NCBI RefSeq assembly: GCF_010367455.1
Contig: NZ_WRPR01000148.1
Span: forward strand, 1 to 64,000
Reading direction: 5' to 3'
Origin: Candidatus Laterigemmans baculatus
GTDB taxonomy: Bacteria > Planctomycetota > Planctomycetia > Pirellulales > Pirellulaceae
Length of the DNA: 64,000 nt
Shown here: positions 8,553 through 17,576 of the stretch, piece after piece
Layout of the letters: every line of letters starts with the position of its first letter
How positions within the stretch are numbered: the stretch's first letter is position 1
The notes under the pieces: model-generated
Seen by the model: the letters and a program-made list of their open reading frames with translations, nothing else
Database searches by the model: none
What the model was told of the DNA's origin: nothing
Made by a program: the position numbers and the translations under genes

Positions 8553-8996
8553 CTCCGCAGCAGTGCCCGGCGAGCCAGGACCGCAGATGTAGCGTCATGG
8601 TAATCGAGTGTAACCGATCGACTCGGCGTCAGCATGCCTGAATCAGCCGGTTCTCTGGCATCAATCGTGAAAGCCGGAACTCACGTATCACTCTTTGGGC
8701 CAAGCCCCGCGTACCAGGTTCAGTGATCATCAAACGCCAGACAGTCAACGACGGTGTCGCGTGAGCGAAGTGCTTCATAAACGTTGTCGACCCCACGACT
8801 CTCCAATGCGATTGACCTTCACGCGCACCTGCTCGCCGATTTAACCCTCGGATCGCGATGACGTCAAATCCTCGAGCGCGGAAGTTAGTGGCGCCCGAAA
8901 CGATAGTCAGAATCTAATGCGGGTGGCGGTTCACTGTGCATAGGGGCTGATTCGAGCGCACCACGGCAGGCAGAGAACGGATAGCGTCGGTGATTG
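8553..8996. other. Cassette c2 body, near-duplicate of c5
   Basis: It is almost the same as 7001-7444, differing at scattered bases. It carries the same 49-codon leftward ORF (8778-8629, MKHFAHATPSL) and a second short leftward ORF just after the attC (MAITDAIRSLP, 28 codons). Neither matches a known family. The copies must come from recent duplication or repeated capture of one cassette. Confidence 0.4.
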
Positions 8997-9086
8997 CCAT
9001 AACGTTTGCGTTAACCCGGCGGCGGCCGAGTGGATGGTTTTCAGGACACGCCCCATCCGCCGCTCGGGTTCGACGCATGGTTCGCG
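8997..9086 (-). repeat. attC site of cassette c1 (first after attI)
   Basis: A 90-bp site with R'' CGCGAAC (9086-9080) and R' GTTATGG (9003-8997). R'' is the exact complement of the GTTCGCG box at 9479-9473, which fixes the cassette start and so the attI junction. Confidence 0.87.
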
Positions 9087-9472
9087 GAGTCCTTGTGGAG
9101 CCGGCAGCTCGATAGGCCGACGAGCCGGAACCGCAAAGCGTAGCAGCGAGCAATGGCCGAGCCAATCTTCGAACGCATCAGTTCTCGCGCGCACCTGGCG
9201 TTGAACAATCCAGAGTAGCCTCGGGAATCGAGCCAATCAAACCACGAATTGGGTACCGGCGGTCAAATTCAGAAAGCCGCGGTTCCGGGAGCACAGTCAA
9301 TCCGCGGGCACCTCTTACGGGATCGAACTTACGACTAAACGAAAGTAGTGAACCGAGCGCATCAAACCGATCGTGTCACCGAGCGGTTGGCATCAACAAT
9401 TCGGGCGCACCATTTATGACGTGAGTGGGAAAGAACCGATCAGACGTCGCGAGGGCGGTATGTGGTCGACGC
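9087..9472. other. Cassette c1 body, no clear gene
   Basis: This is the attI-proximal cassette and a diverged copy of c6. The longest leftward frames (about 50 codons) lack good starts and are not conserved in c6. No protein family was recognised. Confidence 0.45.
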
Positions 9473-9928
9473 CGCGAACTTGTTTCTCACCGGGTGGTGC
9501 GGCGAGATGGGGGTTGGGGTGGGTGTTCTCGCCGGTTCGGCGGGTGGTGTTCCCGCTGGTTGGTGAGAACGGCTTGGCTCGTATTCTCGCCGGTTTCGGC
9601 GCTCGGCGTCAATCAAATGGGCTGGAATTGGTCTCTGCCGGAGTTTCGGCAGATTTTGCTGTACTGGCCTTCAGGTACTGAACATCCGGCACGTTCTTTG
9701 CCCCTCCGGTTGCGAGTGTGCGGACCCCTTAGTCCGGTTGGGCGTGTGGATTGGGGGGAGTGCACATGCGATTCGCAATGGAGAGGGCGCGGGCGGCTTG
9801 CTGGTTCGCGGCCGACGATTGTCAGGAGCTTGCTACGTCAACTGAAGCGTTCTGGGGTGCGCTGGTGTGGGCACGTGTGCCGCCTTCGCACAGAGGATTC
9901 CCCGGACGCTGCAACTCGGGAGATCGTG
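9473..9928. other. attI-like junction and intI leader
   Basis: The first cassette starts at a GTTCGCG box (9479-9473 on the minus strand). The sequence just before it on that strand, GAGAAACAA, resembles the AAAACAAA that precedes the crossover in class 1 attI. The rest of this stretch is open in the intI frame but carries no integrase homology. It probably holds the promoters for intI and for the cassettes; no promoter could be placed with confidence. Confidence 0.55.
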
Positions 9929-11776
9929 ATGGCTGTTCTTGTGCGGTCGGCAAGGTCGGAGCGGGAGCTGAAGTGGGCGCGAATCTGGTTCAGGGATCTG
10001 GCCCGCTTTCATCAGCGAGTTCCGCGGGGCAGTTGGAAGTTTACAGCGGACCATGTGATTGCCTTCCTGCGGTCACACCTGAGGAAGGGGACGCCTGCTT
10101 GGAAGCGGCTAAGGATTGTTCAGGGGCTGATCAGTTATCGCTGGATGGTCCAAGAAGCAGCGGCAGGTGATCTGCTGCCGATACGGGCGAAACTTCGAGA
10201 GATCGCCGCCAAGGAGCAGCTCGCTGGTGCCGGTGTCGACTCGATCGAGGATGTGGTGGGGCGGATTGACCCGCAGGAGCCTGACATCCTTCGCGACTAC
10301 CGGCGGACCTTGCGTCGGCTGGGGAAGAGCCACGAGACCGAGCGGGCTTACGTGCGGAAGCTGAAAGCCTTCATGAGCGCCCTTGGACTGCGGTGTCGCA
10401 ACGATTTTCGCAAAGTCGGCGCGGCCGACGTCGAAGCGCACTTAACTGATCTTGCGGTGGACGGAAACGTTGCGCCGTCGACTCAGAACCAAGCATTCTA
10501 CGCCCTGTTGTTCCTTTTCGAGAACGTTTTGAAGCGGGACATGGGCCGCATTCAGGCGATCCGCGCCTCCAAGGGTAAGCAGATCCCGACGGTCATGAGC
10601 TGCAATGAGGTCGAGCAGGTTTTCGCTCAGTTGAAAGGTGTTCCGCTGGTCATCGCCAAGCTCCTGTACGGCTGTGGGATGCGCATCAGCGAAGCCCTGC
10701 GGCTCAGGATCAAGGATATCGACTTCGATAACCAGTTGATCGAGATCCATCAAGCGAAAGGAGGCAAGAGTCGACTCGTTCCCCTGCCGCTCGAGCTGAT
10801 CGAGCCGCTTCGCCGACTGGCAAAGTCACGGCGGGTGCTGCACGAGCAAGACTTGGCAGATGGCGTCGCTTCAGTTTGGCTCCCGTATTCACTGGCTAAG
10901 AAATATCCGTCGGCCGCTCGCGAGTTCCGCTGGCAGTTCCTGTTTGCCTCCGACCGGCTTTCCAAAGATCCACGCACCCACGCTCTGCACCGCCACCACC
11001 TTCACCGCGACACTTTTCCGAGCCATCTGCGGCGTGCGGTTGAGGCCGCCGGAATCACCAAACACGTTTCCGCCCACACATTCCGCCACTCGTTCGCTAC
11101 CCATTTGCTGCAACAGGGAGCGAACATCCGCACCATTCAGGAGTTGCTCGGGCACAGCGACGTGACGACGACGATGATCTACACGCACGTGGTCTACCGA
11201 GAGGATGTCCGCGTTGTCAGTCCACTCGATCGGCTGGTCTGCAGCCAGCAGCAAAGCGAGTCAGGAAGTGTTGACCAGGTAAAGCCCGAACTGTCGCCGT
11301 GCGTCGTTGAGCTTGATCGGACATGTGTGCCAGATTCGGTCTGTGCCCCTGCTCCGGTCTGCGAGACTGAGCGTGCCATTGAGCCCGAGCTCACCTTTGA
11401 AAGCGAGCCGGTTGGGTCAGAGTGTGATCCCGAGTTTGCTTCTGAGGACGGGACGGTGTGTGAGAACGGGATGGGCTCCGCGAATGCGTTCATCCGCGGC
11501 GGCCAGGAGCCGGCTCGCGGCGATAGGTCGGCAACGAGTTCCGGAAGTAGAGGTTGGTGGACTGGTCTTGCTGGAGCGATGGTGAAGCTGAATTTTGCCC
11601 AGCCCGGCAGTCCGCGAGGTGACTGTGCGGCTGAAACGGATCGCGACCCCAGTCGCTGCGCCATGGCATCTTCGGGTTTGGCAGCAATTCTTAAAGGAAC
11701 GCGTCTGCGGAAAGGGTCCCGCCGGAGCTCTTCGCAGCCGACTCAGCCAACGCCTCTGCTTCGTCGAGCAAGCTGA
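9929..11776 (+). CDS. intI: Integron integrase (IntI-type tyrosine recombinase)
   Basis: IntI recombines attI and attC sites to insert and remove cassettes. From ATG 9929 the protein has 615 residues. The catalytic set is complete: R252 in GCGMRISEALRL, H383 and R386 in HTFRHSFATHLL, H409 in LLGHSDVTTT and Y418 in MIYTHV. Residues of about 315-360 form the extra region found only in IntI proteins (VWLPYSLAKKYPSA, then KDPRTHALHRHHLH). A typical IntI would end near VSPLDRL (about residue 434); here a further 180 low-complexity residues follow. The N-terminus is also about 110 residues longer than in class 1 IntI. The frame stays open upstream to 9425, but that part overlaps attI, so a GGGAG-preceded ATG at 9929 was chosen. 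The cassette array lies directly upstream, divergent from this gene. Confidence 0.93.
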   Translation: MAVLVRSARSERELKWARIWFRDLARFHQRVPRGSWKFTADHVIAFLRSHLRKGTPAWKRLRIVQGLISYRWMVQEAAAGDLLPIRAKLREIAAKEQLAGAGVDSIEDVVGRIDPQEPDILRDYRRTLRRLGKSHETERAYVRKLKAFMSALGLRCRNDFRKVGAADVEAHLTDLAVDGNVAPSTQNQAFYALLFLFENVLKRDMGRIQAIRASKGKQIPTVMSCNEVEQVFAQLKGVPLVIAKLLYGCGMRISEALRLRIKDIDFDNQLIEIHQAKGGKSRLVPLPLELIEPLRRLAKSRRVLHEQDLADGVASVWLPYSLAKKYPSAAREFRWQFLFASDRLSKDPRTHALHRHHLHRDTFPSHLRRAVEAAGITKHVSAHTFRHSFATHLLQQGANIRTIQELLGHSDVTTTMIYTHVVYREDVRVVSPLDRLVCSQQQSESGSVDQVKPELSPCVVELDRTCVPDSVCAPAPVCETERAIEPELTFESEPVGSECDPEFASEDGTVCENGMGSANAFIRGGQEPARGDRSATSSGSRGWWTGLAGAMVKLNFAQPGSPRGDCAAETDRDPSRCAMASSGLAAILKGTRLRKGSRRSSSQPTQPTPLLRRAS

Positions 11777-12406
11777 CGGGGGCAGCTGCTGGGGCATCCG
11801 ATGCCGCATGGTATTCCTCGAATGTTGGCTCGACTTCCCAGGGCCAAGGTCCAAGCCATTGGTGGAAATCGGGTTCTTCAGCCCAGACGTCGAAGTGGCT
11901 CTCACCAAGCCGCTGCGGATCATGGTGATCTAAGAATCCTGCTCCCGCTGCTTGCTGGAACAATTTGGGGTGCTGCTTAAGGAGTCTCCATCGCCGTCGC
12001 CTGTGCGGGCGGACTTGAGCGATCTGGCGGACGAGGGCCGCCAGGGCTGCAACAGCACCGCAAGCCTCTGCTTCAATTTTCTCGGGCCGCCGGAGGTTCT
12101 TGGCCGAGACGTTGGACTGTGCAGCTAGACTTCGTGCTCGTGGGTGACGCTTGCGTCGTCCCCGATCCGGTCACCCCTCAGCGGCGGGGCTATCTGAAGG
12201 GGCAGTATAACGGGAATCGAGAGCCTGTCAGCTCTCCGCACGTTCAGCACGGTGCTTCAAGAAGTGTTGCTGCACTCAGCAGCGGACAGCCTTCCATCAT
12301 CGCGCAGGCGAGCTACACGAGCTACATTCGGAGCGAGTATCTTCAATGAATCGTCCGCTGCACTCTTTCCCTCCCGACCGTCTGCGACCGAGGCCTGCAG
12401 GACCCC
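11777..12406. other. Intergenic stretch with a possible decayed ORF
   Basis: A leftward frame stays open from about 12150 through 11963 to 11691. It encodes a protein-like sequence (for example WPWEVEPTFEEYHAASDAP), overlapping the 3' end of intI. No start codon context or family could be assigned, and the frame lies antisense to the unusual IntI tail. It is probably a remnant, and the true extent of the IntI C-terminus may be affected. Nothing else was recognised. Confidence 0.3.
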
Positions 12407-13857
12407 ATGTCTCTGGACCAGCTCAGACGCACTGTTCAGCACGCTCGTTGCCGAGTCATTGGCTGGCAGGACGCCAGCAATCACGCCCATCGTTCCGTGC
12501 TCGCCTCGCTCATTTGCGAGCTTAAAAGTGAGTCCTCGACGGTTCTCTGTGAACCGAGCCTCGCGCGCAGCACCACCCGCCCGCCAGACATCGTCGTCGT
12601 CTGCCCGAGGGCCGGGATTCATGTGATCGAAGTGAAGGGAGTTGGTCTCGAGCAGATCACGGCCATCGAACCGGGCGGCCAGTTCGCGATTCGTTACGCA
12701 ACCGGGACGCGGCGCAAGAACCCATTCGTCCAGGTTCGCAACGCAATGTTCGACATTCGCGATGCGGCGCAGCGAGCGTACTTTGGCGACCTGGAGATTC
12801 CAATCCGGTACTGGGTCGTCCTCGCCCAGATCACCCGAGTGGCGTGGCAGGATCGGTGGGGTCGCAACGCCGTTCTGCCTCGGGAGCTTCTCTTCCAAGA
12901 AGACGTGGCCAGCTTGGCGGGGCGATTGTCAGAGGCCGGACGCAAGCAACTCCAGGCCTGCGATCTTCAGCAGTGGAACGCCAACGAGCTGCAGGCCGTG
13001 TACAGCGGGTTCGGTGATTCGTCAGTCCTGTTCCCCGCCCCAGAGGATCGCGCCCCAAGGCAAGTGCGAGAGACCACTCTCGGCGAGCTGTTCGATGAAG
13101 CCGCGGAAACATACAAGACGCTTTCGGATGAACAGCAAAAACTGTCCGCTCAAGTTTGGGGACGAGGGCCGAGGATGATTCGCGGGGTGGCGGGAAGCGG
13201 CAAAACGGTTGTCCTGGCCAATAACCTCGCCCGCTGGATCGAACGAGCGCAGAAGGGCTCTCTCTCGCTGTTTGACGAACCAGTTCGCCCACCTCGGATT
13301 CTTGCTGTCTGCTTCAATCGCACGCTCGTCCCATTCCTGCAAAAGAAGATTGGAGTCGCTTAGCGGGTGGAACACGGGAAGAGAACGAGCTCGTGGTGTC
13401 GCGGCTTCGCTGGCTGGTCGAGGACCAGGAAGTTCGTCCCCAGGACATCCTCGTTTTGTCGTACTACCGTGAGCGAGTCCGGGGACTTGCCGAATGGGTG
13501 CGGCGCGCCAGCATCAAGGGCGTGGAGGACATCCACATTGCCTTTGACGATCGGGACACGCATCTGGGGCAGCGCGGCCGGTTGACATTCTCGACTGTCG
13601 CGTCGGCCAAGGGCTACGATGCCTACTGTGTATTGCTCGCGTCTGCCAATCAGTTCCCGACAGACGTCTTGGGGCGAGCTAACTTCTACGTCGGTTGTAC
13701 GCGTGCCATCGAGTATCTGGAAATCACTGGCACTGCACCGCACGGCCTGCTGCACGAGGCACAGAAGGCAAGCCAGTGGCAGGAGCACGGCTCCGACGCA
13801 AACGCCGCAGTGGCGTCACCTGCAGCGAATGCGATCCTCGGGGCTGCCCCAGCATAG
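12407..13857 (+). pseudogene. NERD-domain helicase with internal deletion and frameshift
   Basis: The first part (12407-13363) encodes a NERD nuclease-related domain (RPPDIVVVCPRAGIHVIEVKG, about residues 65-85). It is followed by the start of an SF1 helicase with an intact Walker A (GVAGSGKTVVLANN, about residue 265). It stops after LQKKIGVA. The second part (from about 13393, another frame) resumes with helicase C-terminal motifs (TFSTVASAKGYDAYCV and NFYVGCTRAIEYLEI). The middle of the helicase, including the DEx box and motif III, is missing. This is best explained by a deletion that fused two parts out of frame. An intact relative would be a NERD/UvrD-type helicase of about 650-700 residues. 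Confidence 0.75.
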
Positions 13858-14016
13858 CCTTAGGTACGCCTCGTAGCGGGCAAAGTGTTCGTCTGTGGTT
13901 TCCCTCAGTACTCGCAGCCATCGAGGGTGCTGTGGCGCGCGGTGTACTGATTCGCTGGTATCGCCCGACAATTGCGGCTGGGCACGGCGACTGGCAAATG
14001 ACGCGTCCGCAATCGT

Positions 14017-16078
14017 TCAGAACCGCTCGGGCGACGTCTGGCGGATGCTCTGTAGGGCTTTGGCAGCGGCGTTGCGGAGAGTGACGTAGTCGTCTTCGCG
14101 GAGAGTCTGAAGGCGAGATAGGGCAGGTCGCGCAGCTGCCCCGATCTCTCCAAGAGCCTCGGTGGCAGCCACTCGGACCGCTAGGCGTGGATGACCGAAC
14201 GCCGCGATCAAATGCGGCACAGCCCCCGCGCCCAGCTTCCCGAGGGCGCCGGCGGCGGAGCGGCGAACGCCGTCGCCAAAGTACTCTTCCTCGTCCAGTA
14301 GCAGTTCGATCAGTGCCGGGGTCGCCTCCGCGGCCGCAGGACCAATCGCGCCGAGCGTTTGAGCCGCTTCCGAACGGACGATCCAGCTTTCGTCGCCCAG
14401 GGCTGCGATGAACGCAGAAAGAGCTGGCGAGGCCGCAGGTTCCAGAGTGCCCAAGGCGCGTGCTGCGAACTCTCGCGTTTCCTGATGCGAATCTGTCAGC
14501 GCCGCGATGAGCGTGGGAAGGGAGAGTGCGTTCTCGTGATCGATGCGCCACAGGGCGAGGGCAGCCGCCACTCGGACTGGCCCTTCCTCGTCGTTCAGCA
14601 TTTCCACGAGCGCGTCGGTCGCCTCGGCCAGGACCGGAACGACCGCCTCCTCGCCAAGCTGCCCCAGGGCCCGAGCGGCTTCGACGCGGTTGTTGCGTTC
14701 GGGATCGCTGCGGAACATCTGCACGAGCGCGTCGGCAGCATCCGCAGCATCAGGGCCCATGGCGGCGAGCGTGCGTGCCGCAGCGGCACGGTAGTCGGCA
14801 TCGTCATCGGAAAGTGCCACGACCAGCGGTGCGGTGGCAGCTTCTCGTGGTCCACCGATCTGTCCGAGCGATTCCATGGCCAAACGGCGAATACTCTTCG
14901 CTTCATGCGAGAGTGCGTGGATGAGACCCGGGATAGCAGCAGCCCCGATCGTCTCCAGCGCGCCGGGTATCGACTCGGCGATGCTCTCGCAGCATCTCCA
15001 CCAAAGCTGGTACTGCGCTCTGGGCCGCTGGACCCACTGTGCCAATCACCTTCGCGGCGTGGTGGCGGGCGAAGGCGTCCTCTTCAAGCAGACACTCGAT
15101 GAGCTGCGGAATGAACGGTTCGAGTTCTGCTTCCATCGCAGCAAGCGCGTCGGCGGCGTCGTCCCCGACGCGGCGGTCGGCATCGTCAAGGGCGTCGATC
15201 AAGACTGGGATCGCTGCCTTCGCTTCAGGGCCGCATTCCCCAATTGCATAGGCCGCAGCGAGTCGCACATCGGAGTTGGGTGCCTGCATTGCCTCGATCA
15301 GAGTCGGCACAACTTCCTTGGCCACGGGGCCGACCATACCGAGCCCGTAGAGGGCTTTGCTGCGAAGGGCCGGCGATGCAGTCCATGCGAGCTCGGCGAG
15401 CGGCTCGACGGCCGGCTCACCGTAGCGAGGCAGTACGGTAGCGATGTGGATGCGGAGTCGTTCAGGACGTTGAGCATCCATCAACACTCGAACGAGCGGC
15501 TTGAATGCTGGTTCACCAATCCCGCACAGCGACTCGACAGGAACGCTGAGATCGATGAACCGGTCCGTAACTTCGATCAGATCCTCGATCGCAGGCTGAG
15601 CGGCAGGGCCAAACTCGCCCAGCGAAGCGGCAGCCGCCTCAACGACCGATGGATGCTCGTCGTCAAGCGATTCCACGAGCGCCGCGACTTCTTTCAAGCG
15701 GCCGCTACCGACCTTGCCCAGCGCCCGTGCGGCCGCTTCACGCACTCGATCGTCGCTGTCTTGGAGCAACGCGATCAGTGCAGGAACGGCCTGCCTCGCT
15801 TCGGTGCCTAGCATGCGGAATGCAAAGGCAGCTTTCCGGCGCCGTTCCGGATTCGTGTCCGATCGAGCGACTTCGATCCACTGGCTGACCGGCTTGCCCC
15901 CGAATTGCGGATCGTCTTCCGCTCCCGCACAAGTCGATGCCACCGTCCATGTGAAGCACAGCAAGAAGAGCGGAAAAATGGGATTGCAACCGGGGCGGAT
16001 GGGACGTGTGCACCGAGTTCCATCGCGAGGCAATGCATCGAGACCGCTCGTAGACTTCTTTTCCGTGGGCTCGTTCAT
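14017..16078 (-). pseudogene. Secreted HEAT-repeat protein with one frameshift
   Basis: Two overlapping frames (16078-14903 and 15045-14017) together encode one protein of about 680 residues. It has an N-terminal hydrophobic signal or anchor segment (about residues 33-51) and roughly 15 tandem HEAT/PBS-lyase-type repeats (pattern VRxAAAxALGxIG...AVPALIEAL). The first frame loses the repeat pattern after LVEMLRE and the second takes it up at once (SIAESIPGALETIG), so a single-base shift lies near 14985-14995. HEAT arrays are protein-binding scaffolds and are common in planctomycete envelope proteins. Its start codon overlaps the stop of the DUF1559 gene (ATGA, 16075-16078), so the two are co-transcribed. 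A sequencing error would restore an intact gene. Confidence 0.75.
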
Positions 16079-17172
16079 AGAGCATCAGGGCTGGGAACAA
16101 AGCCAGGATGCGGTACGTTGCTGTCCTTCCCGTGGAGCGTCAGCAATGCTTGATAGGTGCGGTAGTCAATGTCGTCGCTCACAAACCGAACACCCCCGTC
16201 TGCGAAGGATGCATTGACGCCCGATCGATGGGCGGAGGAAGGCCGGGCGTAGAGAGCATTCATTTGGTCGGTTCCGCTGGATGATATTGCTGCGGTCGAT
16301 CTATCGCTGTTGATCAAGACCTGCGGCGGGGGTGGAGCTGAGTACTCTCGGTCGTAGTGGTGCCACACAATCCCGGTGTAGTGCTTGGCGAGGTTCGGCT
16401 CTAAGAATTTGCGTGGATTGAGCATCACCTGTGATGGGGCCAGGTTAGCACGCATCGGCTCAAAGCTAATGCGATGCCATGACTGTGCTTGCAGATTCTC
16501 GGTAAACAAGAGCGTGGTACTTGTGCCATCTCTGAAGTGATCGATCCGAACCGGCGGACCGGTCGAAGTCGCGTCGCCCAACATGCTGGGCCCACCGTAT
16601 TTGTTATTGAAGGCTCCGTTAGCCGTTTTTGACGCTTCGGCGAATGGAAGTGGCGTGGTGCCTGTGACGCCACAGTTGGCGACGTAACTGTTGCGAGCGA
16701 TTCCTTTGGCTTCGCCGACGGATTTTGGGCAGATGAAGGTAGGCAGGTTTGGCAACGCCCGGCGGTTATACGTCCCGTCCACTGTGCTCACGCTGCTCAG
16801 GAGTGGATATTTGTCTTCGGTCCAGTGCTCGTAGGTTGGCTGATGCCCCAAGTACGGCATCAGTGTGACGGCCCAGGTTCCAATCTTTGCATGAGCTTCG
16901 GCCGGATACCCGTCTCCCAGAGGCTCCGACGGATCGGTGCCACCGGGAAAAGTACCAAAATCATGGAGGTAACCCGGCAATTCACCGTTGGCAACCTCGT
17001 ATTGAACGGCTGCCAAAGCGAGGTTCCTTAGATTGTTTGCGCATTCGGTCCGTCGATATTCCGTGTGTGACGATTGCATTGCCGGCATCAGCAGCCCCAT
17101 CAGGACAACGATGATGGCGATCACTACCAGTACTTCAAGCAGCGTGATTCCAGTGCGACGGTGACCGAGCAT
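16075..17172 (-). CDS. DUF1559 prepilin-like secreted protein
   Basis: This 365-aa protein has a type IV prepilin-type start: a short basic leader, then GITLLEVLVVIAIIVVLMGL (residues 8-27) with the cleavage site before ITLLE and the conserved glutamate at position 5. It is followed by the DUF1559 body (CANNLRNLALAAVQYE, then the H-G-VN-FADGGVRF motif near the C-terminus). Dozens of such proteins occur in each planctomycete genome and very few elsewhere, so it is a strong lineage marker. They are thought to be pseudopilin-like cell-surface proteins; the exact role is unknown. It overlaps the HEAT-repeat gene by 4 bp. Confidence 0.92.
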   Translation of the reverse strand: MLGHRRTGITLLEVLVVIAIIVVLMGLLMPAMQSSHTEYRRTECANNLRNLALAAVQYEVANGELPGYLHDFGTFPGGTDPSEPLGDGYPAEAHAKIGTWAVTLMPYLGHQPTYEHWTEDKYPLLSSVSTVDGTYNRRALPNLPTFICPKSVGEAKGIARNSYVANCGVTGTTPLPFAEASKTANGAFNNKYGGPSMLGDATSTGPPVRIDHFRDGTSTTLLFTENLQAQSWHRISFEPMRANLAPSQVMLNPRKFLEPNLAKHYTGIVWHHYDREYSAPPPPQVLINSDRSTAAISSSGTDQMNALYARPSSAHRSGVNASFADGGVRFVSDDIDYRTYQALLTLHGKDSNVPHPGFVPSPDAL

Positions 17173-17576
17173 TGACCCACCTTATCTTGGTTGCTTTTAG
17201 CCGCTGGGTATCGGACGCCTTGAAAGGAAAAGCAGCGCTGCCCCCTTTGCGGCGTGGCGGGCTAGGCGGCCAGCTTCGCGAGTTCCGCATCGAGCATCGG
17301 CTGGAGCATCTGTATCTGCACGTCGAAGATTGGGCGTGGTCTCTGAGAGCGGAAGAATCAGTCTACCACTGGTGCCGGCAGATTGCCGCATTCGAAGAGA
17401 TGGAAGTAGCCTTCCGCGGCTACGATACTGCCGCGGGGTACCGGCTCCGCTGATCCTGCACGCCTCGTCCGCCGCCACCGCTCCAAAGCACCGCCGAGTG
17501 ATCCACCTCGAATTCGCGGCCGAAGAACTGCCGCACGGCCTGCAGTGGCACGGACGGTGGTGAGGCTGCAGCTGGA
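17173..17576. other. Intergenic stretch, no supported gene
   Basis: A rightward frame (17172-17453) includes a protein-like part (EHLYLHVEDWAWSLRAEE), and a leftward frame overlaps it. Neither has a recognised family, and the rightward start falls at the DUF1559 start on the other strand. It may be a small decayed gene. Confidence 0.3.

Larger units (their letters stand above)
3164..11776. mobile_element. Chromosomal integron: intI, attI-like site and 11 cassettes
   Basis: An integron-type integrase reads rightward from 9929, and 11 attC sites lie to its left. All attC sites sit on the minus strand, so the cassettes run away from intI as in a standard integron. Each site has an R'' box ending in AAC, complementary inner arms and an R' box beginning GTT. 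For most cassettes the R'' at the end is the reverse complement of the R' at its start, as expected for cassettes that circularise (GTTATGC with GCATAAC, GTTCTGC with GCAGAAC, GTTCAAG with CTTGAAC). From attI the cassettes are c1 9479-9004, c2 to 8470, c3 to 7932, c4 to 7452, c5 to 6918, c6 to 6439, c7 to 5855, c8 to 5109, c9 to 4496, c10 to 3750 and c11 to 3171. Confidence 0.88.

Noticed and set aside
6432-9086. The 90-bp repeats as a CRISPR array or transposon ends
   Set aside because: Spacing is about 480-540 bp, each repeat is an imperfect palindrome with R''/R' boxes, and an IntI gene adjoins. attC sites explain all of this.
12257-12898. Leftward 213-aa frame opposite the NERD gene
   Set aside because: It is antisense to the recognised NERD domain and has no domain of its own, so it is a shadow frame.
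14359-15811. Long rightward frames opposite the HEAT-repeat gene
   Set aside because: They are mirror frames of GC-rich repeats, with no recognisable domain.
17172-17453. Rightward 93-aa ORF after the DUF1559 gene
   Set aside because: Partly protein-like, but there is no family, no ribosome-binding site and it overlaps other open frames.
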